64,000 nt of DNA from JBCBTD01 sp039818825 (GTDB lineage Bacteria; Pseudomonadota; Alphaproteobacteria; Geminicoccales; Geminicoccaceae): NCBI GenBank assembly GCA_039818825.1, contig JBCBTD010000006.1, positions 48,746-112,745 of the forward strand, read 5' to 3'. A program made the translations under genes and the position numbers. Below, piece by piece: positions 52,895-62,480 of the stretch (position 1 is its first letter; each line of letters begins with the position of its first letter). A model generated the notes under the pieces. It was given only the letters and a program-made list of their open reading frames with translations, was not told the DNA's origin and did no database searches.

Positions 52895-53962
52895 ATGAGC
52901 CAGTTGCCGACTCGTATCTTCACCCGCCGCCGTCTGCTTCGTTCCGGCGTGACCGTCGCCGCGGTGGTTCCTTGGCTGCAGCGACCTGCAGCCGCTCAGA
53001 CGCGCGAGGTCGTCGTCTACAATTGGGACAGCTACATCGACGATGTGTCGATCCCGGCATTCGAGGACGCCAGCGGCATCCGCGTCCGCTACGAACTGTT
53101 CGCGTCCAATGCCGAACTGTTCGGCAAGCTGCGGGCCGGCAATCCCGGCTACGACGTGATCTTCCCGACCAATCACTGGGTGGCGCGGATGATCGCCGGC
53201 AACATGCTCGAGCCGCTCGATCAAGACCGGCTGCCGCTGTTGGGCAACATCGATCCCGTCTTCATGGACCCGCCCGACGATCCGGGCCGGCGCTACTCGG
53301 TACCCTATCTCTGGGGTACGACCGGCATCGGCTATCGCCGTTCGGTCGTGCCGACGCCCACCAGCTGGTCGGCGCTGCTCGAGGACGAAGCCTTCGCTGG
53401 TCGCATCGCCCTCCTCAACAGTGAAGATTCGCTCTACTCGGCGCTCAAATTCCTCGGCTACTCGCTCAACACCACCGCGCCGAGCGAAATCGACGCGGCA
53501 GTAGAGCTGCTGATCGCCGCCAAGCCGCGGATCCGCACCTTCGCTCCCGATACCGGGCAAGACTTGCTGCTGTCGCAGGAAGTGGATCTGGCGCTGGAGT
53601 ACAGTGGTGATTTGCAACAGGTGATGCTGGAGGACGACGATCTCGGCTATCAGGTGCCCGAGGAGGGTGCGCTGATCTGGGAAGACAGCATGTGTCTGGC
53701 GGCGGGTGCACCGCACCCGGAAGAGGCCCACGAGTTCATCAACTACGTGCTGGACGCCGAGAACGCCGCGCGGATCGCCGAGTACGTGCTGTATGCAACG
53801 CCGAACGCGGCCGCGAAGGCCATGCTGCCGGAGACGATCGCCAGCGATCCGGCGATCTATCCCGACGACGCCACGCTCGCGCGCTGCGAGTTCGCCATGT
53901 ACAAAGGCGAGGACGTGCAGCGTATGTACGACGAGGCGCTGACACGGGTGCTCGCCAGCTGA
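52895..53962 (+). CDS. Polyamine-type ABC transporter binding protein (PotD-like)
   Basis: A 355-residue periplasmic protein with a Tat-like signal (RRRLLRSG, cleavage near QRPAAAQ). The mature part VVVYNWDSYIDDVSIPAFEDASGI and GYDVIFPTNHWVARMIAGNMLEPLD fits PotD/PotF receptors for spermidine or putrescine. GGGAGG precedes the ATG at 52895. It begins a four-gene transporter operon with the permeases and ATPase downstream. Confidence 0.9.
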   Translation: MSQLPTRIFTRRRLLRSGVTVAAVVPWLQRPAAAQTREVVVYNWDSYIDDVSIPAFEDASGIRVRYELFASNAELFGKLRAGNPGYDVIFPTNHWVARMIAGNMLEPLDQDRLPLLGNIDPVFMDPPDDPGRRYSVPYLWGTTGIGYRRSVVPTPTSWSALLEDEAFAGRIALLNSEDSLYSALKFLGYSLNTTAPSEIDAAVELLIAAKPRIRTFAPDTGQDLLLSQEVDLALEYSGDLQQVMLEDDDLGYQVPEEGALIWEDSMCLAAGAPHPEEAHEFINYVLDAENAARIAEYVLYATPNAAAKAMLPETIASDPAIYPDDATLARCEFAMYKGEDVQRMYDEALTRVLAS

Positions 53963-53989
53963 GACGAGGCGGTCCAGGCGGCGTCGCGG

Positions 53990-54898
53990 GTGCAGTCCTG
54001 GCGCGACAATCCGCTGGTTCTGGTGTTGATGCTGGGGCCGGGCCTGTTCTGGCTGGTGGCGTTCTTTCTCGTCCCGCTCGGCTTCATCTGGCTGATGAGC
54101 TTCGGCGAGCGGGCCGGGCCGGCCGAGATCGCCTACACGTGGACGCTGCAGAACTACGCGGCGTCGCTCGATCCGCTGTACCTCGGGCTGTTCTGGCGGT
54201 CGGTTTGGCTCGGCGGGCTGGCGACCGTGATCGTGCTGATCGTCGCGTTTCCAGTGGCGTTCGCCATCACGTTCGCCAGTCCGCGGGTGAAACCGCTGTT
54301 GCTGCTGCTCGTGGTCCTGCCCTTTTGGACCAACCTGTTGATCCGCACCTACGCGATGATCGCGATGTTGCGGCGCACCGGCTACGTCAATCTGGGTTTG
54401 GAGAACCTTTGGGAGGTCGCTGCATTCATGCTCACACCGGTCGGCCTCGGCGGGCTGATCGGCAAGCAATTCCAACCCTACGACCTGCTCTACAACAACA
54501 CGGCCGTGGTGTTCGGTATCGTTTACGTCTACCTGCCGTTCATGGTCTTGCCGCTCTACGCCGCGTTGGATCGGCTCGACCGCTCGCTCCTGGAGGCGAG
54601 CCTCGATCTCGGTGCGAGCCAACTCCGTACCTTCTTCGCCATCACCGTGCCGCTGGCGATGCCGGGAATCGTCTCGGGCCTGATGCTGGTCTTCATCCCG
54701 GCGATGGGCACCTTCCTGATCTCCGATCTCCTGGGCGGCCCGAACAGCCAGTTGATCGGCAACGTCATCGAACGGCAGTTCAAGGCGGCCAACAACTGGC
54801 CGCTTGGCGCCGCCATGTCGTTCCTGCTGCTCTACCTCACCTTCGCGCTGTTGCTCATGCGCGCATGGTTCGCCGGTCGGCAGCGCGCGAATGGCTAG
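53990..54898 (+). CDS. Polyamine-type ABC permease (PotB-like)
   Basis: A 302-residue six-helix membrane protein starting at GTG 53990; no in-frame ATG precedes it after the binding-protein stop. The permease signature EASLDLGASQLRTFFAITVPLAMPGIVSG and the early LFWLVAFFLVPLGFIWLMSF are typical of PotB/PotH. It forms the channel with the next gene product. Its stop overlaps the next start by eight bases. Confidence 0.9.
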   Translation: MQSWRDNPLVLVLMLGPGLFWLVAFFLVPLGFIWLMSFGERAGPAEIAYTWTLQNYAASLDPLYLGLFWRSVWLGGLATVIVLIVAFPVAFAITFASPRVKPLLLLLVVLPFWTNLLIRTYAMIAMLRRTGYVNLGLENLWEVAAFMLTPVGLGGLIGKQFQPYDLLYNNTAVVFGIVYVYLPFMVLPLYAALDRLDRSLLEASLDLGASQLRTFFAITVPLAMPGIVSGLMLVFIPAMGTFLISDLLGGPNSQLIGNVIERQFKAANNWPLGAAMSFLLLYLTFALLLMRAWFAGRQRANG

Positions 54899-55718
54899 GC
54901 CCGGCCCGCTCGAGTACACTCGGCGCTGGTGGTTGCGCGGCTGGTTGTTGGCCACTTTCGTTTTTCTTTATGCGCCGATCATCGTTCTGATCGTCTTCAG
55001 TTTCAATGACAGTCGGCGCAACGTGGTCTGGCGCGGTTTCACCACCGAGTATTACTGGAAGGCGTTCACCAACACGTCGCTCCTGGAGGCCTTCACCAAC
55101 TCCATCGTCATCGCCTTGCTGTCCACGGGTTTGTCGGTGATCGTCGGGGGGCTACTGGCGCTCGGGTTGTACCGGTTTCGCTTTCGCGGCCGGGCCACGG
55201 TCGAGGCAGCCAGCGCGCTGCCCATCGTCGTGCCGGAAATCTGCCTTGGCGTCGCGCTGCTGGTGTTCTTCGCCGAGATCGGCTGGCCGACCGGGCTGCC
55301 CTGGCCCCTGAACCTGGCGAACATCGTCGCGGGCCACGTCGCGTTCAGCTTCCCGTTCGTCGCGGTGGTCGTCCGCGCGCGCCTCGCCGGTTTCGACCGG
55401 TCGCAGGAAGAAGCGTCGCGCGATCTCGGCGCGAGTGAGTGGCAAACCTTTCGCTTCGTCACCTTGCCGTTCATGGCACCGGGGTTGGTTGCCGGCGGGC
55501 TTCTGGCGATGACTTTGTCGCTCGACGATTTCGTCGTGACGTTCTTCACCAGCGGTCCAGACACGCTGACTTTTCCGGTCAAGGTGTATTCGATGGTCAG
55601 ATTTGGCGCGACACCCGAGGTCAACGCCGCTTCGACCTTGTTGATCCTGCTCACCGTCGTCTTGACGGTCCTCGCCATGCGGTTGCAGCAGCCGGCCAGC
55701 CAAGGGCCGCGCCGATGA
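54891..55718 (+). CDS. Polyamine-type ABC permease (PotC-like)
   Basis: A 275-residue membrane protein with the coupling-helix signature EEASRDLGASEWQTFRFVTLPFMAPG and NDSRRNVVWRGFTTEYY in the first loop, as in PotC/PotI. The ATG at 54891 overlaps the potB-like end. Its stop overlaps the ATPase start as ATGA. Confidence 0.9.
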   Translation: MARPGPLEYTRRWWLRGWLLATFVFLYAPIIVLIVFSFNDSRRNVVWRGFTTEYYWKAFTNTSLLEAFTNSIVIALLSTGLSVIVGGLLALGLYRFRFRGRATVEAASALPIVVPEICLGVALLVFFAEIGWPTGLPWPLNLANIVAGHVAFSFPFVAVVVRARLAGFDRSQEEASRDLGASEWQTFRFVTLPFMAPGLVAGGLLAMTLSLDDFVVTFFTSGPDTLTFPVKVYSMVRFGATPEVNAASTLLILLTVVLTVLAMRLQQPASQGPRR

Positions 55719-56803
55719 GCGATTCGTTCGTCGACGTCACCGGTATCAGCAAGCGGTTCGGGGACGCCGTCGCGGTCGACGACGTCAGCTTGGCGATCCG
55801 CCGCAACGAGTTTTTCGCGTTGCTCGGGCCGTCGGGCTGCGGCAAGACCACGTTGTTGCGGGTGCTCGCCGGGTTCGAGGTGCCGAACGCCGGGCGGATC
55901 GTGATCGATGGCGACGACATGACCAGGGTCCCGCCCAATCGGCGCCCGGTGAACATGGTCTTCCAGTCCTACGCCGTCTTTCCGCACATGAGCGTCGAGG
56001 CGAACGTCGCCTACGGACTCCGGGTCGAGGGCGTGGCGCCCGATGCGGCTCGGCCGCGGGTGGTCGAAGCCCTCGAGAAGGTCAAGCTTACGGGCTTTGC
56101 CGAGCGCCGCCCGGACCAGCTCTCTGGCGGCCAGCGGCAGCGGGTGGCGCTCGCGCGCGCGCTGGTCAAGCGGCCCAAGGTCCTCCTCCTCGACGAGCCT
56201 CTGTCGGCTCTGGACAAGAAGCTCCGTGAGGAGATGCAACTCGAACTGGTTCGCCTGCAGCACGAGGTCGGCATCACCTTCGTGATGGTCACCCACGACC
56301 AGGAAGAGGCCTTGTCGATGGCCAATCGCATCGCCGTGATGGACCGCGGACGGGTGCTCCAGGTCGCGGAGCCTAGGACGCTCTACGAGCACCCGGCGCA
56401 CCACTTCGTCGCCGACTTCATCGGCACGACCAATACGCTACCGGTGGACGTGCGCTCGGTCGACGGCGAGCGTGCGCTGGTTCACCACCCTCTCTTCGGC
56501 GAACTCAACGTCGACCGCGCGTCGCCCGACGTCGCCGAGGGCGTGCTGATCGTCCGACCGGAAAAGCTGCGATTGGACTTCTCGGCGCCGCCGGTGGCCG
56601 GCGAACTCATGATCGAGGCGACGGTCGAACAGATCGCCTATTACGGCGATCTCAGCTTCGTGTTCGTCCGCGCCAGCGACGGCACACAACTCCAGATCAG
56701 TCGCTACAACGTCAATCGCGTCGACAAGGGCGATCCTGCAGCCGGCACCGCGTGCCGGATTGGCGTCCATCCGGAGGATCTTTTGCTGGTCGGCAGTGAC
56801 TGA
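55715..56803 (+). CDS. Polyamine-type ABC transporter ATPase (PotA-like)
   Basis: A 362-residue ATPase: Walker A GPSGCGKTT, signature LSGGQRQRVALARAL, Walker B VLLLDEPLSALD, and the C-terminal OB-like (TOBE) domain with VRPEKLRL. It drives import with the two preceding permeases. The gene order binding protein, permease, permease, ATPase is unusual only in placing the ATPase last. The stop overlaps the upstream frame of the next gene, so a promoter for that gene may lie in its end. Confidence 0.92.
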   Translation: MSDSFVDVTGISKRFGDAVAVDDVSLAIRRNEFFALLGPSGCGKTTLLRVLAGFEVPNAGRIVIDGDDMTRVPPNRRPVNMVFQSYAVFPHMSVEANVAYGLRVEGVAPDAARPRVVEALEKVKLTGFAERRPDQLSGGQRQRVALARALVKRPKVLLLDEPLSALDKKLREEMQLELVRLQHEVGITFVMVTHDQEEALSMANRIAVMDRGRVLQVAEPRTLYEHPAHHFVADFIGTTNTLPVDVRSVDGERALVHHPLFGELNVDRASPDVAEGVLIVRPEKLRLDFSAPPVAGELMIEATVEQIAYYGDLSFVFVRASDGTQLQISRYNVNRVDKGDPAAGTACRIGVHPEDLLLVGSD

Positions 56804-56837
56804 CGTCACTGCGATTGGCCCAACCTGGAATAGTTAC

Positions 56838-57767
56838 GTGTCCACGGCGTCTGCATCACAACCGCTCCGGTTCCGAGGAGGAACGAGCATTAGACCGTCG
56901 GCGCCACGTCGTGGTCCGAGAAGCGCGGCTGCCGTCGAGGCAGGTGCCGCGGTTGGCGCTTGGCTGCGCCGGCCGGTGGCCGACCAGTTGTCGTCTCGCG
57001 CCTGCATTCGCGTGCTGCTGGTGCTTTCCTGCGTGATGCCGGCGGTTGGTGCCGCACTCGTTTGGCCGGTCGCCGCACGATCGTCGCTGCTGCCGTTTTG
57101 GTTGGCACCCACGCTGACGATCCTCGCTGGCTTGGCCGCGCTGGCGACCGCCGGCGCGGCGGTCTTGCTGAGCAAGGAGTGGCAGCGGACCGCGCGCCGC
57201 CTCGACGACGTGGAACGTGCGCGCCTCGACGTCGAGCACATGGCGTTCCACGACGGGCTGACCGGGCTCCTCAACCGCCGGGCGCTCGAGAACGAGTTGA
57301 GCCGCCTGGCGCAAGTGACGGCCAGCGGCGGGAAGCCCTTCGCCCTACACGTGCTGGATCTCGACGACCTCAAGGGGATCAACGACCGTTACGGCCACGT
57401 TGCCGGCGACCGGGTTCTGGCGGCGTTGGCCGATCGGCTCCACCGCAGCGTTCGCGATGGTGATACGGTTGCGCGGATCGGCGGTGACGAGTTCGTCGTG
57501 TTGCAGCCGGGTGCGACGGTCGAAACCGCCGCGACGTTGGCGCGCCGGTTGTCGGCTGCCGTCGCAGAACCGTTGACCGTGGGTGGCCACGTGCTGACCG
57601 CGACCGTCAGCGTCGGCACGGCGTTCAGCGACGATGACCCGTGCACGACGGACCTGATACAGCGTGCAGACCAGAGCCTCTACGTCCAAAAGGCGCGGCG
57701 TCGGACCAGGATCAGATCCGTTACTCGGATGGCCGAGGCGTTGCCGGCGCCGCACCGCGGTAGCTGA
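56838..57767 (+). CDS. Membrane diguanylate cyclase (GGDEF)
   Basis: A 309-residue protein if it starts at GTG 56838; the frame is open from 56760 and the start is uncertain. Two hydrophobic segments (IRVLLVLSCVMPAVGAALV; LAPTLTILAGLAALATAGAAVLL) anchor it, and a GGDEF domain follows with LTGLLNRRALE, the active-site RIGGDEFVVL and the inhibitory RxxD (RDGD) five residues before it. It would make cyclic di-GMP, with product inhibition. It is convergent with metY. Confidence 0.88.
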   Translation: MSTASASQPLRFRGGTSIRPSAPRRGPRSAAAVEAGAAVGAWLRRPVADQLSSRACIRVLLVLSCVMPAVGAALVWPVAARSSLLPFWLAPTLTILAGLAALATAGAAVLLSKEWQRTARRLDDVERARLDVEHMAFHDGLTGLLNRRALENELSRLAQVTASGGKPFALHVLDLDDLKGINDRYGHVAGDRVLAALADRLHRSVRDGDTVARIGGDEFVVLQPGATVETAATLARRLSAAVAEPLTVGGHVLTATVSVGTAFSDDDPCTTDLIQRADQSLYVQKARRRTRIRSVTRMAEALPAPHRGS

Positions 57768-57790
57768 TCGCGGTCGCCTTCGCTGGACTG

Positions 57791-59077
57791 TCAGGCCGCG
57801 GCGCGGCGCAGCGCCTGATCGAGGTCGGCGATGATGTCGTCGACGGTCTCGATGCCGATCGACAAGCGCACAACGTCCGGACCAGCGCCGGCCGCGACCT
57901 GTTGGTCCTCGGTCAACTGGCGGTGCGTGGTCGAGGCCGGATGAATGATCAAGGAGCGTGTGTCGCCGATGTTGGCGACGTGCGAGAAAAGCTCGCAAGC
58001 ATCGACCATGCGCACGCCCACCTCATAGCCACCCTTGACGCCGATGGTGAACACCGAGCCGACCCCCTTGGGGCAGTAGGTATCGAGCGTCGCGGTTCGA
58101 TTCTGCGGCAGTCGTGGGTAGGAGACCCATGCCACACTCGGATGATCGGCCAGCCATGCGGCGACGCGGTCGGCGTTCTGCACGTGCCGTTCCATCCGCA
58201 AGCTGAGCGTTTCGAGGCCCTGGAGGATCAGGAACGCGTTGAACGGGGAGAGTGCTGGCCCCATGTCGCGCAGGCCGATCGCCTTGTTGCGGACGGTCAT
58301 CGCGAAGGCGCCGAAGGTCTCGTAGAAGCGAAGGCCGTGATAGGCGGCGCAAGGCTCGGTCATCAGCGGGAATTTGCCACTGGCACCCCAGTCGAACTTG
58401 CCGCCCTCGACGATCACCCCACCGATCGAGTTGCCTTGGCCGCCGATGTACTTGGTCAGCGAATGGACCACGATGTCGGCGCCGTGCTCCAAGGGGTTGC
58501 AGAGCGCCGGCGTCGGCATGGTGTTGTCGACCACCAGCGGAACGCCATGGGCGTGGGCGACGTCGGCGATCGCCCGGATGTCGGCGACGATCCCGTCGGG
58601 GTTCGAGGCGCTCTCGATGAAGACGGCGCGGGTGCGGTCGTCGATCGCCTGCTCGAAGTTCTGCGCATCGCGCGGGTCGACGAGGGTCGAATGCCAGCCG
58701 AACTGAGGAAAGGTCTGGGTCATCTGGCTGATCGAGCCGCCATAGAGCTTGGCGCTGGCGACGATGTTGGTCTCGGGCGTCAGCAGATTGAGGAAGGTGA
58801 GGAACTGCGCGGCGTGGCCGCTGGCCGTCGCACAGGCGGCAACGCCGCCTTCGAGGGCAGCGATCCGCTCCTCCAGAACCGAGACGGTCGGATTGGTCAG
58901 CCGACTGTAGATGTTGCCGAATTGCTGGAGGTTGAACAGCGACGCGGCGTGGTCGACGTCCTCGAAGGCGAACGACGTCGTCTGGTAGATGGGTACGGCG
59001 CGGGCGCCGGTGGTGGCGTCGGGTGCGTAGCCGGCATGGAGCGCCCGTGTGTCGAATCCGTGGTTGCTCTCGGCCAT
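57791..59077 (-). CDS. metY: O-acetylhomoserine sulfhydrylase (MetY)
   Basis: A 428-residue PLP enzyme of the Cys/Met metabolism family. The PLP-lysine motif is VVHSLTKYIGGQGN; other markers are SRLTNPTVSVLEERIAALEGG, ASGHAAQ, and IHPASTTHRQLTEDQ. It makes homocysteine from O-acetylhomoserine and sulfide. GGGGAG lies 6 bases before the ATG at 59077. The next gene upstream (CoA-binding protein) is 22 bases away and likely cotranscribed. Confidence 0.93.
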   Translation of the reverse strand: MAESNHGFDTRALHAGYAPDATTGARAVPIYQTTSFAFEDVDHAASLFNLQQFGNIYSRLTNPTVSVLEERIAALEGGVAACATASGHAAQFLTFLNLLTPETNIVASAKLYGGSISQMTQTFPQFGWHSTLVDPRDAQNFEQAIDDRTRAVFIESASNPDGIVADIRAIADVAHAHGVPLVVDNTMPTPALCNPLEHGADIVVHSLTKYIGGQGNSIGGVIVEGGKFDWGASGKFPLMTEPCAAYHGLRFYETFGAFAMTVRNKAIGLRDMGPALSPFNAFLILQGLETLSLRMERHVQNADRVAAWLADHPSVAWVSYPRLPQNRTATLDTYCPKGVGSVFTIGVKGGYEVGVRMVDACELFSHVANIGDTRSLIIHPASTTHRQLTEDQQVAAGAGPDVVRLSIGIETVDDIIADLDQALRRAAA

Positions 59078-59099
59078 GATGTCTCCCCGTCGGCGCGCC

Positions 59100-59597
59100 T
59101 CAGCGGCGCAGTTGCTTGGCGGTCGAGCGCCGCGAGGACACCACCCCACGATTGACGCCCAGCCAGCCGATTTCTCCGAAGAGGCGTCCATATTCGATCT
59201 TCGGACAACGGTCCATCACGACGCGGTGTCCAGCAGTGGTGGCCTTGGCGGCAGCGTCGTCGTCGCGGACGCCAAGCTGCATCCAGATCACGCCGATGCC
59301 CAGACGGATGGCGTCGTCGACGACGGCTGCCGCCTCCGACGAGCGGCGGAACACGTCGACCATGTCGGGGGGCGCCGGCAGCTCGTCGAGGCTGGCATGG
59401 ACGGTCTCGCCCAGGATCGTCTGCCCAGCAGCACCGGGATTGATCGGCCACACGGTGTAGCCCTTCCGCTGCAGGTAGAGCATGACGAAGTAGCTGGGGC
59501 GCATCGGGTTGGTGCTGGCGCCGACCATCGCGATCGTCCGCACCTCCTCGAGGATCGCGCGGATCGCGTCGTCCTCGTAGTGCAGCGGCGTGGTCAT
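59100..59597 (-). CDS. CoA-binding domain protein (YccU family)
   Basis: A 165-residue Rossmann protein with TIAMVGASTNPMRPSYFVMLYLQRKGYTVWPINPG at the N-terminus and later VIWMQLGVRDDDAA and VVMDRCPKIEYGRL, as in CoA-binding proteins related to the succinyl-CoA synthetase alpha N-domain. Role unknown. It lies between metY and an enoyl-CoA hydratase on the same strand, an order conserved in related bacteria near rplM. Confidence 0.88.
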   Translation of the reverse strand: MTTPLHYEDDAIRAILEEVRTIAMVGASTNPMRPSYFVMLYLQRKGYTVWPINPGAAGQTILGETVHASLDELPAPPDMVDVFRRSSEAAAVVDDAIRLGIGVIWMQLGVRDDDAAAKATTAGHRVVMDRCPKIEYGRLFGEIGWLGVNRGVVSSRRSTAKQLRR

Positions 59598-59672
59598 CGG
59601 CTCTCCGGGGCGAGCGCGCTTCCGGCCGCTCGTCCGTGCGCTGGCGCGGCAGGTGCCGTCGTCCGCATCTGC

Positions 59673-60461
59673 TCAGCCGGCCCAATTCGGTGAGCGTTTC
59701 TCGCGGAACGCCGCTAGGCCTTCCTCGAAGTCGTCGATCAGCGCGTTGTCGACGATCACCTCGTTGGCGAAGGCGTACGCATCGGCCATGCCCATCTCGA
59801 GCTGCGCGTAGAACGCGCGCTTGCCCAGCGCCAGGACGTCCTTGGGCTTGTCGACGAGGCGTGCGACGAGCGCGGCGACACGAGCCTCCAACTCATCGAC
59901 GCCGACCACTTCGTTGACGAGGCCGTGGCGCAGCGCCGAGGGCGCGTCGACGAAATCGCCGGTCAACAGCATTTCGAGCGCCGGCTTCCGGGGCACGTTG
60001 CGCGACAGCGCCACCATCGGCGTCGAGCAGAACAGGCCGTACTTCACACCCGAAGTGGCGAACCGCGAGCGCTCGGTCGCGACGGCGAGATCGCACGCGG
60101 CGACGAGCTGGCAACCGGCGGCGGTGGCGATTCCGTCGACGGCGGCGATCACCGGTACCTCGAGCCGGTTGAGCCCGAGCATCATCTGCGAGCAGAGCCC
60201 GAACAGACGGCCGAGGTCCTCGCGGGTCCGGTTGGCGCCCATTTCTTTGAGGTCGTGGCCCGCGCAGAACGCCTTGCCGTTGCCCCGCAGGACCACGACC
60301 CGCGCCGCTGGATCGGCGGCGACCGCACCGATCTCGTCCAGCAGGACGCGAAGCATCGTTTCGGAGAGGCTGTTGAACGCCGTGGGCCGGTTGAGCGTCA
60401 GGTCGACCACGCCGTTCGCCGACGAGCGCAGCACGATCGGTTCGTCGATGGCGTCGGGCAC
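59673..60461 (-). CDS. Enoyl-CoA hydratase/isomerase family protein
   Basis: A 262-residue crotonase starting at GTG 60461 with GGAG 7 bases upstream. Motifs: LTLNRPTAFNSLSETM, the oxyanion and catalytic region AFCAGHDLKEMGANRT, and VDGIATAAGCQLVAACDLAVATE. The catalytic Glu of classical hydratases is not obvious, so it may be an isomerase or another crotonase activity. It is convergent to, but separate from, the PaaI-like gene. Confidence 0.9.
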   Translation of the reverse strand: MPDAIDEPIVLRSSANGVVDLTLNRPTAFNSLSETMLRVLLDEIGAVAADPAARVVVLRGNGKAFCAGHDLKEMGANRTREDLGRLFGLCSQMMLGLNRLEVPVIAAVDGIATAAGCQLVAACDLAVATERSRFATSGVKYGLFCSTPMVALSRNVPRKPALEMLLTGDFVDAPSALRHGLVNEVVGVDELEARVAALVARLVDKPKDVLALGKRAFYAQLEMGMADAYAFANEVIVDNALIDDFEEGLAAFREKRSPNWAG

Positions 60462-60533
60462 GGCGCGTCTCCATTGTAAGAAGCGGACCGGCGTTCTAAC
60501 CGTCCTCGGCCGGCGATGACAGGGAGAAACCGC

Positions 60534-60968
60534 GTGTCGATCGGTGAGCCGCTGGACGCCACGACCTTCCAAGACCTCGCTGCCGAAGGTGTGCCCTATG
60601 TCGGCCTGCTCGACGTCCAGGTAGAGTGGTTCCGTGAGGGCGACGTCGCGGTTCGCCTGCCTTACCGCGACCTGCTCCTGCGGCCGGGCGGAACGATCTG
60701 TGGGCCCGCGATCATGGCACTCGCCGACATCGCCCTCTATGGCATCGTCCTCAGCCACGTCGGCCGGGTGCCGTTGGCCGTGACGACCGACCTCAACGTC
60801 CACTTCCTGGCGAAGCCTCATCAAGGCGACCTGCGCGGCCACGCCCGGACCCTGAAGGTCGGCAAGCGGCTGATCGTCGGTGAGTGCAAGGTCACGGCTG
60901 TGGTCGACGACCAACTGGTCGCCAACGTGGTCGGGACCTACAGTGTGCCGCCACCGCCGCCTGCATGA
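60534..60968 (+). CDS. PaaI-like hotdog thioesterase
   Basis: A 144-residue thioesterase of the PaaI family. The core GGTICGPAIMALADIALYGIVLSHVG and LAVTTDLNVHFLAKPHQGDLRGHAR is characteristic. The start GTG at 60534 is preferred since GGGAG lies 8 bases upstream; an ATG at 60516 overlaps that site. It hydrolyses aromatic or short acyl-CoA. It is divergent from the enoyl-CoA hydratase gene and probably shares its metabolic role. Confidence 0.88.
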   Translation: MSIGEPLDATTFQDLAAEGVPYVGLLDVQVEWFREGDVAVRLPYRDLLLRPGGTICGPAIMALADIALYGIVLSHVGRVPLAVTTDLNVHFLAKPHQGDLRGHARTLKVGKRLIVGECKVTAVVDDQLVANVVGTYSVPPPPPA

Positions 60969-60977
60969 GTGACGCAC

Positions 60978-61002
60978 GGTCCCCAGCGAAGCGCCGGGGA
61001 CC
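60978..61002. terminator. Stem-loop between convergent genes
   Basis: GGTCCCC (60978-60984) and GGGGACC (60996-61002) form a perfect 7-bp stem with an 11-base loop, between the ends of the thioesterase gene and the minus-strand gene that follows. No T-run is visible. Confidence 0.4.
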
Positions 61003-61043
61003 TGGCTGCGTCGACCGTTGCCGAAGACGTCCCGGCTGGGTCC

Positions 61044-61718
61044 TCAGTTGCGGGCCGGGCGCAGCCGTTGCACCTCGGCCATTGCTGCAGCGACGTCACG
61101 GGCGACCGCTTCCTGCGACGCGCGCGCTGCGGCGGCTTGAGCCCCGATTCCTGCGCGGATGCGGTCGAGTGCCGGCACACCGCGCGGCAACGCGTCCACG
61201 AGCGCCTCGAGCACGTCGACTTGCTGGCGAAAACCATCAGCCACGGCTTGCAGCATCGCCAGCCGGCGCTCGGCAGCCGCGAGATCGTCGGCGCGTTGCT
61301 GCCGAGCACGATCGTCGAGGAAGCCGAAGAACGCTCTGATGGCCTGCGCGATGGCGGTGATGAGTTCGATGATGTCACCGATGTCGACGTCGGAGCCGGT
61401 CGGTTCGACGGTCCCGTCGTCCGCCACAGTGCCTGCCGAGTCCCGAACGCCACGCGCGCCATCCAGCGATTGGAGCTGGCATTGCATCGCGGCAAGCTGC
61501 TCCTTCAAAGCAGCGATGCCGCCGTGGAGGTCGCCTCGGGTGCCGGCGCCGTCGGCGAGGCCGTTGCCGGTGACGCCATGGATGTTGCTGACGGCGGCGT
61601 CGTTCGGCGCCGCACAAGGGTCTGGGCAGTGATCCAGAATCGCCTTCAAGTCCGCCATGGCGGAGGCCAGGCTCGATACGAACGTCGGCGTCGCGTTGGG
61701 GAGCGTGTCGTTGAGCAT
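61044..61718 (-). CDS. Coiled-coil protein of unknown function
   Basis: A 224-residue protein starting at ATG 61718 with AGGAG 8 bases upstream. The N-terminal third has a small Cys cluster (CPDPCAA); the middle contains one hydrophobic stretch (IGDIIELITAIAQAIRAFFGF), and the rest is Ala/Arg-rich heptad helix (ADDLAAAERRLAMLQAVADGF). No signal peptide. I do not recognise it. It lies next to the ribosomal protein operon and is transcribed away from it. Confidence 0.6.
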   Translation of the reverse strand: MLNDTLPNATPTFVSSLASAMADLKAILDHCPDPCAAPNDAAVSNIHGVTGNGLADGAGTRGDLHGGIAALKEQLAAMQCQLQSLDGARGVRDSAGTVADDGTVEPTGSDVDIGDIIELITAIAQAIRAFFGFLDDRARQQRADDLAAAERRLAMLQAVADGFRQQVDVLEALVDALPRGVPALDRIRAGIGAQAAAARASQEAVARDVAAAMAEVQRLRPARN

Positions 61719-61890
61719 CGTGTCATCTCCTGGATGAACCCGTGTCATGTGACGCGGTGCCGATCAGTGCGGAGACGCCGATCGCTGGTTCATGGTCATG
61801 CAACCCAACTCAACCCTGACGTCGTCAGCGCATATCCGAGTACTTCCAGTCCCGGCTGCGGGACGGTCGATGCGGTGGCGGGGCGTTGCG

Positions 61891-61919
61891 TTGACAGAAC
61901 GGCGCGACGCGGCTAATTC
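61891..61919 (+). promoter_or_regulatory. Candidate promoter of rplM-rpsI
   Basis: TTGACA at 61891 and TAATTC at 61914 are separated by 17 bases, close to the sigma-70 consensus, and lie 88 bases before the rplM start. No other element as good was seen in the 288-base gap before rplM. Confidence 0.55.
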
Positions 61920-62006
61920 CGCGCCTCTAACTCGTTCTGGCGGCCGTGCTCGGTGTGTTTTCCTGGGCTTCCAAGCGGATCGGCCGGTGAACCGATTGGA
62001 CCATCG

Positions 62007-62480
62007 ATGAAGACGTACAGCGCGCGCCCGGCGGACGTGGAGCCGGCCTGGGTGCTCATCGACGCGACGGATCTGGTGCTCGGGCGCCTCGCCGTGCTCG
62101 TCGCCAACCGCCTGCGCGGCAAGCACAAGGCGATCTACACCCCGCACATCGACACCGGCGACCATGTGGTCGTGGTCAATGCGGAAAAGGTCAAGCTCAC
62201 CGGCAACAAGCGCACCCAAAAGACCTACTACTGGCACACCGGTTATCCGGGCGGCATCAAGCAGCGCACGGCCGACAAGATCCTCGACGGCGCGCATCCG
62301 CAGCGGGTGATCGAGAAAGCCGTCGAGCGGATGGTGCCGCGCGGCCCGCTCGGCCGACGGCAGTTGAAGAAGCTGCACGTCTACGCTGGTGGCGAGCATC
62401 CGCATCAGGCACAGGCCCCGGCGCCGCTCGACGTTGCGGCGTTGAATTCCAAGAACACGACGGAGGCCGCCCGTGGCTGA
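62007..62480 (+). CDS. rplM: Ribosomal protein L13
   Basis: A 157-residue L13. The core DATDLVLGRLAVLVANRLRGKHKAIYTPHIDTGDHVVVVNAEKV and YYWHTGYPGG-type region, then MVPRGPLGRRQLKKLHVYAGGEHPHQAQ, identify it. It is a 50S component assembled early. It is followed, with eight-base overlap, by rpsI, the universal pairing. A promoter candidate precedes it. Confidence 0.97.
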   Translation: MKTYSARPADVEPAWVLIDATDLVLGRLAVLVANRLRGKHKAIYTPHIDTGDHVVVVNAEKVKLTGNKRTQKTYYWHTGYPGGIKQRTADKILDGAHPQRVIEKAVERMVPRGPLGRRQLKKLHVYAGGEHPHQAQAPAPLDVAALNSKNTTEAARG